Source: Polychytrium aggregatum (lineage: Eukaryota; Chytridiomycota; Chytridiomycetes; Polychytriales). Taken from it: a stretch of 64,000 nucleotides of DNA. Both the position numbers and the translations under genes were made by a program. Every line of letters starts with the position of its first letter. Within the stretch, counting starts at the first letter, position 1. The notes under the pieces were generated by a model that saw only the letters and a program-made list of their open reading frames with translations, was not told the DNA's origin and ran no database searches. Below are positions 41,461-52,600 of the stretch, piece after piece. The DNA is taken from contig NW_026516217.1 in assembly GCF_025602895.1 (NCBI RefSeq), positions 1 through 64,000 of the forward strand, in the 5' to 3' direction.

Positions 41461-42499
41461 TCACGGCCGCCAGGAACTTGGAATGAACCGACCCCACATT
41501 CGCCGGGCAACGTAGCGGAAGTAGGCCCCTCGCCCAAAGAGCGTGCCCACAGTGACCAAGACAAGCGAGTAGAACGGCAGCGTCGTCATAAGATAGCAGA
41601 TCCGGAAGAGCCACGGGCCCTGGGCAAATGTGCCTGATGGAGCATACACGGTATCAGCCGGGTTTCTTCATCGTCTCGGGAGATATCGACAATCGCTGTC
41701 GTGTGGCCAGACCGATGGTGATCATCGACAAACGCTGATCTCCTGCCCGACGTCCGTGCACACTCTTACCTTCAATGCCGATGACATTGTTCAGAAACGG
41801 CCGCACAATCGACACGGCCGTGGATCCGGTGATGCCAAAGATGACAAAGATGATTGCCCAGTCCTTCCACCAGCCCATCGAAAACTGTGGATGCTCGGAT
41901 GCCGACGGCTTCGTTCGGACGGTTTCGGGACCAGCAGAGCCCGCATGTGGCATTTGTGGGGCCCGATCGAGTCCCGGCTTTTCCGGATGACCGGCTGCAT
42001 TCGCCAGAGTCTGCTTGGTTGCTGCATCGACCTCAACTTGGCAAAGGCCGCCCTTGGAGGTCGCTGCCGAATCATCGGGTTGTCTGGGAGGTGCGCTGCT
42101 CATCGCCCGAGACTGGCCTGGACCTGCTCGATGCGGAGCAGTGAGCGGCAAGTCCAGCGAAGATCCCCAAGGCAGCGTAGTTGCAGGCAACTTGGCAATG
42201 ACCATGATTTGGCGGAAAGGGGTGCTGGGTGTGGTTGCAAACGGGGCCTGTGTGGGCCGGAATGGCACGTTTGTGTGGCTGGTGGCAGAGGAAACCGACA
42301 GATGGCCCCGACAAAAGGCAGGAGAGTGCGGTAACCCTGCGGCCGGGGTGACTGGCCCTCGTTGGGTCGATGCGGCCCGCCAAAGTCCTCTCGATCCGCT
42401 TGGGCTGATCGAGATGGCCAAAGGGTCATTGTGGGCACCGGAGTGATTGGGCTTTGAGCTGCCCCTGATCGACACAAGCGATCGTCGGAGCACGGACAT
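41461..42499 (-). CDS. Small membrane protein resembling DUF6787, probably mitochondrial
   Basis: Two exons, 42,499-41,770 and 41,633-41,461, with a GTAAGA...CAG intron of 136 nt; 300 residues. The N-terminal 170 residues are Ser/Arg/Pro-rich with few acidic residues ([13 protein letters not shown]...), which suits a mitochondrial presequence plus spacer. The conserved part spans the intron: [27 protein letters not shown] (first membrane segment), then [17 protein letters not shown] and [13 protein letters not shown] (second), ending in [12 protein letters not shown]. The GITGS and GPW...GRxxYF pattern recalls the DUF6787 family from memory; no biochemical role is known to me. Its start faces fumarase across a 625-bp shared upstream region. 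Confidence 0.7.
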
Positions 42500-43124
42500 G
42501 GCGGACAGGAAGGGACGACGATGTCGCGAAATGACTCGGGACGATGCCAAGACGATGTCAAGACGACGTCAGGACGACGTCAAGATGAGCGAGATGGCGA
42601 TCAGAGGTGCAAGGCCAGAGGATCACGATCGGCCGCCGAGCCGCAAACCAAATCCCGAATTTGCCATCCAACCGACGCCGCCAAACGAACCCACAACCCA
42701 CCACCGCTGGTCACCGCCAGCCAGCAGCGATCCGGCCTCTGTCCTGCCGTCATGCACCCGCCTTCTTCCATGCCGTCTCTCTCCTTCTCCCTCTTTCGTC
42801 GTCGGGTTGTGAAAGCTCGAGCAGAATACATAGCGCGCAGCACTCACCGTTTGCTGGGGCGAACCCGACATGTGGCGCAGCCGGCTGATTCGGCGGCGCG
42901 TCACTCTGACGCCGAGGCGTCGCACCGAGGAGCGAGGACACAGACACAGCGTCGCCGGCAGCACAGCCGCCCCACGAGGGCAAGCGAGAACCCCGCGAGA
43001 GAGCCGGCCGGGGTCTCTGCCCACAACCCACATCGCCATCGACACTCTCCCCACCACTTGCCATCATCCAGCTGCTCTTCCAGCAATCCATCACATCCCG
43101 ATCCAGCACAGCAAGACAACCGAC
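42500..43124. promoter_or_regulatory. Divergent upstream region of the DUF6787-like gene and fumarase
   Basis: 625 bp between two divergent starts. Near 42,541-42,592 an array of ACGATGTCAAG/ACGACGTCAGG units repeats the ACGTC core, a bZIP-type site. ORFs running through here (for example from 42,521) are not supported. A mitochondrial leader exon for fumarase could be hidden here but was not found. Confidence 0.4.
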
Positions 43125-45808
43125 ATGGCCGATGTTCGTGTCTCGCGATCGTATCAGCTATGCGTGGTCTCGGAGCACCAGGCTCGTATCTGAGAGCCCA
43201 CAGTCTGACCTTCATACCTTCATACCCTCATTCCATCAACACGCGGCTCTCCAGAGCTACAGAATCGAGCACGATACCTTTGGCGAAATCAAGGTTCCTG
43301 CCAACCGCTACTGGGGCGCCCAGACGCAGAGGTATGGTCTTTAGTGCGTTCAAAGTCTCGCCATATCATCCGCGATCGCCTGGCATTGTCGGGTTGCATG
43401 TTACTGACATCCTATATGTGACCGATCGTCTTCCCTTGTTCGCAGATCTCTCCAGAACTTTGAGATTGGCGGGCACCGGGAGCGCATGCCCGAGCCTGTT
43501 ATCGAAGCCATGGCCATTCTCAAGAAGGCCGCCGCCATCGTCAACATCGATTATGGGCTCGACCACAAGCTGGGCGAAGCCATCTCCAAGGCGGCCGACG
43601 AGGTGCGACTCCCTTGTCCGCACCGGTGCCGCCTTCTCAGCGAGCATCGAGCCAGTATTGAAATCGCATCGAGGAAGTAGCTTCTCACAACCCTGCGATC
43701 CGCTCTGCGTGCCCCAGATCCTGGCCGGCAAGCTGCACGACGAGTTCCCCTTGGTCATTTGGCAGACCGGCTCTGGTACCCAGACCAACATGAACGTCAA
43801 CGAAGTCATCGCCAACCGTGCCAACGAGATTCTCGGCGTCCAGACACGCGGCACTCAGAAGCCCGTTCATCCCAACGACACCGTCAACATGAGTCAGAGC
43901 TCGAACGACACGTATGTGCCGCCGCTGGGCCGTGACATGGCAACCCGAACCCGCCTCTGCAGGGCTGGGTGCATTGGATGGGACTCGACGCCTGCTGACC
44001 CTCACCCGGCGGATCTTGATCTGCGGGATTTTCTTGGTCGTCCAGGTTCCCCACGGCCATGCACATCTCGGCCGTCCTGGAAATCAACCGACGCCTGCTT
44101 CCCGGCCTTCAGGGGCTCCAGCGGGCTCTCCAGGAGTGCTCCGACAAGTGGATGCACATCATCAAGATCGGCAGAACGCACACGTAAGCTCTCGCTTCCG
44201 ACACTGCCATCTGCAGAAGATCACCCCCTCGAATAACAAGCCATACGTATCTGTATCCCGTCCCTCATGCGGACCTGGCCCTTCAGCCAAGATGCCACTC
44301 CCCTGACCTTGGGCCAAGAGTTCTCAGGCTATGCGACTCAGGTTGCTTACAGCATCGAGCGCGTCAAGGCCGCCATTCCCCGTCTCAGCCAGCTTGCCCA
44401 AGGCGGAACAGCCGTTGGCACTGTAAGTTGCATCTCCCCGTGATCGTTCGGACGTAGGAGTTGACAAGCTCAGTCATTTATCGACGGGCTCTTTGTAGAT
44501 CTTGACTCGCCACTGATACGCCGTTATCGCGATAGGGTCTCAACACGAAGAAGGGCTTTGACGTCAAAGTCGCTGCCGAAATCACAAAAATCACCGGCAC
44601 CCATTTCACCGCCGCTCCTAACAAGGTAGGGTCGTCCAGACTGCTGAGCATAACTGGGTTTGTGTCTTCGAATAACCAAATAACACCGCGCAACGGGCAC
44701 CATTCTGCTCCGCCTCCGCACTCAAGTTCGAGGCTCTTGCTGCCCATGATGCCATCGTCGAGGCGAGTGGCGCTTTGAATGCCGTCGCTGCCTCGCTGAT
44801 GAAGATTGCCAACGACATCCGATTCCTGGGTATGTTTCGATTGCACCTCGCGCCGCGCATGAACTGAGTGCGGACCCGGTGTATGGCGCGGTGCTATCGA
44901 TCAGCCATCGCAGCTGCGTCAAGTGTGCATTTCTTTGCTTGGCCTCATCACCACTCACGACATCCACAGGATCCGGTCCCCGAAGCGGCCTCGGCGAGCT
45001 TTCTCTTCCTGAAAACGAACCCGGCTCGTCGATCATGCCGGGCAAAGTCAACCCGACCCAGTGCGAGGCCATGACCATGGTCTGCAGCCAAGTCTTTGGA
45101 AACCACGTCGCCATCACCGTTGCCGGCTCCAACGGCCACTTTGAGGTTCGTACAGAGCCCAGAGCCCGTCCACACCACGCCACTCTCTGTCGCTACCAAT
45201 GTTCATGCGCCTTGCACACGGCACTCCACTCCGGGGCAATACCACCCGATGCTAAGTCGACCCTTGCTTTCTTCGTCGTGATGGTATTCACGGCACGTCT
45301 TGCTGCGTACGCTCATTGCTGCCCCTTGCTCAGCTCAACGTCTTCAAGCCCGTCCTCATCGCCAACCTGCTGCAGTCCATCCGTCTTCTCGGGGATGCTG
45401 CAGTGTCATTCACCAAGAACTGCGTCGTGGGTATCCAGCCCAACGAGGACAAGATCAAGCAGCTCTTGCAGCAGAGTTTGATGTTGGTCACGGCCCTGAA
45501 CCCACACATCGGATACGAAAGTATGTACTTTTGCACTGCGGTCCATTCGCCGTGACAGCCCTGTGGAGTGGCATCTCTCTTGCTCGAGCCCTTGTATCAA
45601 CGACTCGAGTGCTGGATGCGGCCCTATGTGCACCATTTCCATCAGCATTGACCAGTTCTGCCACCCGCCAGATTCCGCCAAGGTCGCCAAGAAGGCTCAC
45701 AAGGAGGGCACGACCCTGAAGGAGGCTGCCCTTGCCCTGGGTCTCTTGACCTCTGAGCAATTCGACGCATGGGTCCGTCCCGAGGACATGCTGGGCCCCA
45801 AATTGTAG
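43125..45808 (+). CDS. FUM1: Fumarate hydratase, class II
   Basis: Catalyses fumarate to L-malate in the TCA cycle as a homotetramer. Eleven exons: 43,125-43,133; 43,255-43,331; 43,446-43,602; 43,718-43,911; 44,046-44,183; 44,287-44,422; 44,536-44,625; 44,727-44,829; 44,970-45,145; 45,334-45,520; 45,672-45,808. The sum is 1,404 nt, giving 467 residues, the usual class II length. Signatures include YWGAQTQR near the N-terminus, [12 protein letters not shown], the active-site [25 protein letters not shown] and the family motif [11 protein letters not shown]. The first exon is tiny (Met-Ala-Asp) with a weak donor, so the start is the least sure part; as drawn the product lacks a mitochondrial presequence and would be cytosolic. 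All other introns are short GT-AG introns. Confidence 0.93.
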
Positions 45809-46241
45809 AGGCTGATTGAAATACGCTGATAACGAACTGATCCGAAACAGGAGCTTGTCGTTCGGCATCAGCCAAGTCTGCACGAGTACACTTGGTACCG
45901 AGAATAAAGTGTGATGTGAACCAACACCCACAGCATCCACAGCATCCACAGCATCTACAACACCCACAGCATCTACAGCATCCACAGCATCTACAGCATC
46001 CACAGCATCCACAGCATCCACAGCATCCCGCAGCGAGGCACAATTCTATTCTCATGCGATAAACATGAGTATATTTATGCTCTCGAAAACGCCACCGAAT
46101 AATACGTTTCTCTGTGTTCGAACGCTTCAAACGCCATTGTTGGCACGGGCAGATTCATTGACGCCTTCCAGTTCAACACTGCCGAGGGAGCTGCCTTTCC
46201 AGTGCGCTGCTCGGGTTTATGCATATGGCACCGTATCTGGA
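45809..46241. other. Intergenic between convergent fumarase and cyclophilin genes
   Basis: 433 bases between the 3' ends of two convergent genes. It contains an AATAAA near 45,903 and a 9-bp tandem array; no gene seen. Confidence 0.6.
45927..46028. repeat. 9-bp tandem repeat (CATCCACAG)n
   Basis: About eleven units of CAGCATCCA or CAGCATCTA, with a few AACACCC variants. It lies between convergent gene ends, just after a poly(A) signal. Confidence 0.9.
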
Positions 46242-47457
46242 TTACAGCTCACCAGCAGCGTCAATGACGATCTTGGCCTTGGTGGAGCCAGAGGACGAGC
46301 CGTAGGACTCGATCTTCTTGACAACATCCAGACCCTCGACGACAGAGCCAAAGACGACGTGGCGGCCGTTCAGCCAGGTGGTCTCGGCGGTGCAGATGAA
46401 GAACTGCGAGCCGTTGGTGTTGGGGCCGGCGTTGGCCATGGAGAGAATGCCAGCGCCAGTGTGCTTGAGCTGGAAGTTCTCGTCGTTGAAGCGAGCACCG
46501 TAGATTGATTTGCCACCAGTGCCGTTGTGGTTGGTAAAGTCGCCTGGACAACGAACAGTCGGTTAAGAAGAGTCCGACGACCGCATTGCACTCGCAGATC
46601 ACATCAATCGATGCGTCTTGCACCAAGCCACGATGCTGATCATGGCTCCAAACTCACCTCCTTGGCACCTACAACGACGGTGGTATCAGCGAACAGGGGT
46701 TACGTCGTGAACATTGCAACCCGGCCAGAGCGAACCACGAGTCCCCTCGATGATCGATCCGCGGCGTACATGCCGTGAGTCCTTGCGAACCAGGGTACCG
46801 ATACTCACATGAATCCGGGAATGACTCGATGGAATGACGAGCCGGCGTATCCAAAGCCCTTCTCTCCAGTGCACTGTGATCGAGACCAGAAACGAGGACA
46901 TGCACATCAGCCACAAGCCGCAAGCCGGGATGGGTACCACGCATGAACATGATGGCCGTGCTCAAACAAAACGACTCAATCTCGACAGATACTCACAAGA
47001 GCACGGAAGTTCTCAGCTAGGGACCATGGCCGATGGTTTGGAGTCCAAGTTGAGGAGATGGCGTCAGCCGCACGGTTCGCTGAACAAACACTGCCCCACT
47101 CTAGATATCGACTGCTCTGGCGAGGCTTCGCCATCCGCAGGCTGCGCTCGATCGATCGAATACGAACCGGTCTTGGGGACGACGTCGGCGCGAAGCTGTT
47201 GGGGGAGGACATGAGTCGATCCACGAAGTGACCACGTCGGATAGGGAGTGAGTGTCGATGTCGGAAAGATGCATCCATCATGCTCGGCAAAGCCGGATGC
47301 CGTCCTCCTGATCGGTCGTTGATCGAGATGACGGACATGGACCGATCCAACGCAGACACACCTCCATCACAACGCGGCCGAGCTTGTTGGTGCCGGCAGA
47401 GACATCAAAGTAGACTCGGGGGTTCTTGGCGAGGGTCTGGGTGAAGCGGAAGGCCAT
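46242..47457 (-). CDS. Cyclophilin A-type peptidyl-prolyl isomerase, paralogue 1
   Basis: Six exons: 47,457-47,362; 47,195-47,168; 47,016-46,997; 46,873-46,809; 46,668-46,658; 46,543-46,242. Total 522 nt, 173 residues. The fifth exon is an 11-nt microexon (GTGCCAAGGAG) that supplies the Cys-Gln-Gly of FMCQGGDF. The catalytic set is present: Arg and Phe in [10 protein letters not shown], Gln in MCQGGDF, Phe in GSQFFICT and Trp in [12 protein letters not shown]. It accelerates proline isomerisation and is the usual cyclosporin target. The N-terminus [18 protein letters not shown] has a short basic extension compared with paralogue 2, which could be a weak organelle signal. The last exon is nearly identical to that of the neighbouring gene. 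Confidence 0.93.
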
Positions 47458-48025
47458 GGTGGGCAAAGATGCAGCGGCTTGCGGATGGACAGGCTGGGGT
47501 GGATCGGGCGGAAGGGCAGCACTGGATTTTGCGGCTGGCTGGAAGAAAACGAGGGCGCGCAGCAGATCCAATAAAAACGAGACACCCGTGTTTTTGACGA
47601 TTGATCAAATATTTTGTTATCGCGCGCTGGCCACTCGATTGCCAACCAGGACGGGAAACAATCTCACGGCTTGCTCATTGGGGCCTACGGAAGTTCGGCA
47701 GGCTGCGGGCCGCTGAAGCCAGAAAGTGACTGCCCCGTTTCTTGCTGGACCGACTGTATCCTCACGTGGCCCAGATGTGGTGTTGAGATCTGGTTGAGTG
47801 CAAGTCGGCGGCCAGATCTGATGTATCCGAGACTCGAGTAAAAGCACAGCTACGACAGCGCATCGCGAGACGTCCTGGCGGGGAAAACTCTGTGCCCGAC
47901 CCAACTGGATCATCTCCCCAATACGACCGATCCATAGTCTGCTCGTAAACACGCTGTATATTACAGTTTGAACAAAGCACAGACACGCTGCAGATGCAGG
48001 GTATCAGGAACTAAGCGATTATGCT
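47458..48025. other. Intergenic between the two cyclophilin genes
   Basis: 568 bases upstream of paralogue 1 and downstream of paralogue 2; no coding signal seen. It presumably holds the promoter of paralogue 1. Confidence 0.5.
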
Positions 48026-49287
48026 TTACAACTGGCCGGAGGCATCGATGACGATCTTGGCCTTGGTGGAGCCAGAGGACGAGCCGTAGGACTCGACCTT
48101 CTGGACAACATCCAGACCCTCGACGACAGAGCCAAAGACGACGTGGCGGCCGTTCAGCCAGGCGGTCTCGGCGGTGCAGATGAAGAACTGCGAGCCGTTG
48201 GTGTTGGGGCCGGCGTTGGCCATGGAGAGAATGCCAGCGCCAGTGTGCTTGAGCTGGAAGTTCTCGTCGTTGAAGCGAGCACCGTAAATGGAGCGGCCAC
48301 CAGTGCCGTTGTGGTTGGTAAAGTCACCTGGGTAGAAGCAGAGAGAGTCAGTTTCTGGACATGTAGATCGCAGCGTAGCCACGGGGAAGGCCTGGATATT
48401 TACCGCCCTGGCACCTGGAGGACAAGAAACAAACAGTGTCAGAGCCATACCGACACGGACACGGACACGTTCTAGGACATGAATGGACGAAGCCAAAGCC
48501 TCCGCACAAGAGTCGAAGCAGCAGCACACTCACATGAAGCCGGGAATGACACGGTGGAACGAGGAGCCAGCGAAGCCAAAGCCCTTCTCGCCAGTGCACT
48601 GTGGCAACAAAAAGACACATAGTGAGTATGGCGCGTCCAAACAGTATGATCAGCACGACGGCCAGGTGGGACCGGGTGCAGAGCGGTCGCCAGCAGCAGC
48701 CTGGTCACTTCACTTACGAGGGCACGGAAGTTCTCAGCTACAGTCCGAACACAGGAGGAGCAAGGGAGATGGCACGTCGCCGTGAGCATGGCGGCCAAGT
48801 TGCCGATGTCGATGTCGATGTCGATGTCGATCGCGACTGCGACACTGCACAGTCAAGCAAATGCTTACCAGTCTTGGGGACGACATCGGCACGGAGCTGC
48901 AAGGGGAGGCCGTGAAGACGTTAGCAACATGCAAGAGCAATCCCAGACACCTTGCCGAGGCAGCGCGGCGATCTGGATGACGCCGACGACAGTCAGAGAG
49001 CGGGGAGCAACAGGCTATGCCCGGAGTGCACACACGACGCTGCAGATCAGGCTGCCACGGCGCAAGCCATGTGGCGAAAGGACGGCGACACCCCCCAGAC
49101 ACCGAGATCTCGGGTGGCAAGCGAGATTCCGAGACAAGAAGCGGAATCTCGTCTCCGCCACCCCGAGCAAGCCGACCGGCACCAGATGCAAGATCCCTCA
49201 AGCAGCAGCGGTGCTTACCTCCATGACGATGCGGCCGAGACGCTGGCCGCCGGCGCTGACGTCGAAGAAAACACGGGGGTTGGACAT
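48026..49287 (-). CDS. Cyclophilin A-type peptidyl-prolyl isomerase, paralogue 2
   Basis: Six exons: 49,287-49,219; 48,896-48,869; 48,737-48,718; 48,598-48,534; 48,414-48,404; 48,327-48,026. Total 495 nt, 164 residues, the standard cytosolic length. The 11-nt fifth exon reads GTGCCAGGGCG. Exons 2 to 6 have exactly the same lengths as in paralogue 1 (28, 20, 65, 11 and 302 nt), so the pair is a tandem duplication. Active-site residues match ([24 protein letters not shown]). It starts [19 protein letters not shown]. The frame upstream of this ATG is open but has no other ATG. Confidence 0.94.
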
Positions 49288-49607
49288 GGCGATGGAGTTG
49301 CTGGGCAGACCGGGGAAGAGCAGGCTGGGATGAAGGACAAGTTCGGGGCGGCGGGGGGCGACGCTCAAATCCGCCCAGCCGCGCGTGGCTTGGCGCGCAG
49401 CACGCTCAACCGGGACGAGTGTGGGGAGCGCCACACCCGCCGTCGCACAAGGCGGCGATTGGGCGGGCTGGAGAGTCTGTAGGAATCATGGTCTCGTTCC
49501 GACCAGAGCGATGTATTCCCGAACATGCAGTATGCGCTGTGGGCTCGGAGTGGCCGATTCTCAGCGTTGACGGGCACCGTGCCTGCACCGGCCATACTCG
49601 AGGCGGA
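49288..49607. other. Intergenic between cyclophilin 2 and the acyltransferase
   Basis: 320 bases, likely the promoter of cyclophilin 2; nothing else recognised. Confidence 0.5.
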
Positions 49608-52600
49608 CTAGAGCTTGGATCGCTCGTGCTTGGTTGCGCGACCCGCCGCACCATCAACTTGTCCTGCCTCCTCAACAGGGCTCGATTCGCTGCCGCCCAC
49701 TCCAGGCTTACGCTGGCCGCCCGTGGACGCACCGGATCCCATATCCGCAGTGCGTCCCGATTTGATCGCCTGCGCTGCGATGCGAGCAAGTCTCAGCACC
49801 CGCATCGACACGGTCTCGGTGTCGCGGCGGTTTTTGCCTTCCCGTCGGAAGGTGCTGATGTGCTCGCATAGTTCCCACAGCTTGCCTGCAGGCTTGTGTC
49901 GGACCCACTGATCATGCACCGATTCCAGATGCTGCTCCGAGCTACCAAGCCTCACCGGAGGGAGGTTCTCTGGCGGGAGCCAATTGGGGTGGACCGCCAG
50001 ATAGGACTTCACACTTGGCAGCGCCGGCTTGGGTGTCTTTGGTTGGTTTGGTCGCACCGTCGGCTCAACCGATGGAAGCTCCATTGGCCGTGGAAGCTCG
50101 TTGTCCTCGCTGCTGCTTCCAGGAACCGGAATGAACTTGCGGCACAGCAGCACCCCCATCTCCATCAGACGAGTGATGGCATTCTTGATCGTTTCCTTGT
50201 TGACTGATTCAAAGTACGAGATATCGCCTGGGAGCCAGCAGGCATGACGTTGGTCAGACCACGGCCAGAACTACCACATTGCCGCTCACCACATGTAAAC
50301 TCACCTTCAAAGTACAGTGTCTTGCCAAACGCCTGGGCGCGATCCAGAAACTCCTTCTCCTCGACCCAGCAGCTCTCATCCAGCCGATCTTCTGGCGGAA
50401 TCTCTGCGTCATGACTCCGAGACCGCGGCAAGGTGTCCGGCACGATGACGAACAGGCTGACGGCTGCAAGCCAGTATGCTTCGATGAACGGCCACAACAA
50501 GAAACAAAAGAAATCTGGGCAGCGACCGCAGGTCAGAAGTGAACAGTCGCAAGGGGCCATGCCATACAAGCAGGAGTCGGCCCTCCAAGGCACATTCCAG
50601 AGTCATCCCTCCCTCCCCCATCAGGCGGCAGCACAACTTACCGAACGTCTCACGGCCCTTTTTGCGCTCTTCAGAGCTCAGCGACACCCAAACAGTCTTG
50701 TGCAATCTTGTGCTTTCGTAACTGCTCGGAACACCATATATGTCGCCTGGATCCTCCTCGATGGATATGACCTTGGCATCGTGGAGCGATCGCACTGCCG
50801 CATCCAGGTTCTTGTCCATGCCACTGGGCCCATAGATAAACTCGCCCTTGAGCAGGTGCGACAAGAACGATGCCTCTTCAAAGAGTGTTGGGTGGTAGGG
50901 CAGACGCTGTTGCACAATCGGCCCTCCGTACTTGATCTTGGTGTAGATGGACGTGGCCACGATTGCTAGATGCGTCGCAATCCAGCGACATACCAACGCG
51001 AGGCTTGAGTTATCGTGATGTCACGGCAGGATGTCTCACTGCCCTCGACCAGGGCATTGCACTCACGCTGCGCGCTCCCATCACCCTCCTTGCTGACACA
51101 ACACTCACCCTCGGGCACAAACAAGTGAATGACTTGATTGCGGTAAAGGCTGAGCTCGAACCGCTTCAGTGGGAAGAACACAGGCTCCAAAAGATCCATT
51201 CGATGCCCAATCAGATGCTTCAGGTCGTGGATTGCTCGGTCCACGATCATGCCCGTCGTCATGCCGCCAAAGTCAGCAACGTTGCCACCTTTGGACGCAA
51301 TCTCATTTCGGAGCCAGTCGACCTTTCGAATCAGCTGATAAGCGAGCATTGGATTAACACCACTCTCCTTCGGGCACCTCTGCGTTGCATTGGCCACCAT
51401 CTCCGTCAAGGATGCTTTGTTGGTCATGATCGTGTCCTGCATGGAAACTGGATTTTTCCCAAGCCACCAGTCCACCATACCTCATCTCTGCCCACGCCAC
51501 GGCCACGGAGCGTCAGGATGACAGTGCCAACTGAAGGACAAAACAAGAATCAGCAAGATAATAGATTAGTCATCGTGTCCCTCCCCATACCCAGCTCAGG
51601 CTCGGAGCTGGCTACTGGGGGCTCGCTGCTGGGAGCACAGGAATCCGCACTTACCGAGCGCTGTTGGCATAACAACGCTGACCGAGTTGATATCGCTGAG
51701 CACTCTGATAAGCGAGCAGTGCCAGCCTCATTAGATATAGCATCCGTCAATCGGCTTCGGTAATCCCATCAGATGGCCTCGTCCTTACCGGAATCCTAGC
51801 GCTTGGAGCAGTACATCATGGTCCTTGGACTGGTTCACTGGATCAAATGTATCTCTGAGAGCACGCCATTGATGATGAGTCTTTGGTATCCCCAGTCGGC
51901 TTTGGGCAGATGAACCATTGGTGTCCTGCCCCCAGTTCGAACCGTATCCTTGGATACCTCGACTTACCCGCGACTCTTGATCTGTTCCTCGATGTACTCC
52001 CGCAGGGAAAAGATCTGAGAGAAGCGGATGTCGACTCGCCCCCACTTGAGCTGGAGATTGGTGTTGACATTCATATTCAGCAGTCCATATGATATGGATC
52101 GGGAAGTCTGCCATAGTGGTAGCAACCGCCCCACCACGCATAGCACATAGGGCGCTGAGTAATTGAGATGAAACTTACGTTCAGCACGTTCGCGCTACTG
52201 AAGAGCTGATAGAGACTCTCCTTTTCCTTCTCGCGTCCGAGAAGCTCGTGGACGTATGACTCGGTCTCGATTACCTACCAAAGCGCACGGGTGGGGTAGA
52301 TTAATTCTCACAGACCCAACCGGTGTGCATAGCAATAATGGATAGACAAGGGCAACGGATAGACAAAGACATCGACGGACAGATATGGATATACGCTCGC
52401 CTGTTTGAAAATCAATTCTGCCGCACACCTAGGAATAGAGCATAACCCTCAGCTAGCGACATGGACCCACCTTATCGTAGCCGATACTCATTGGCACAAT
52501 CAAACAGTCGCGCACCCGCCTGTTCATCACAGCATCCATTATGATCTTCAGGATTCCCAGCTTTGGCTGGAGCAGCTTGCCGATGCGACTACGGGTGCCT

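Noticed and set aside
42521-44236. 571-codon plus-strand ORF over the fumarase 5' half
   Set aside because: Runs through introns of fumarase in the wrong frame for most exons; only short stretches match the enzyme.
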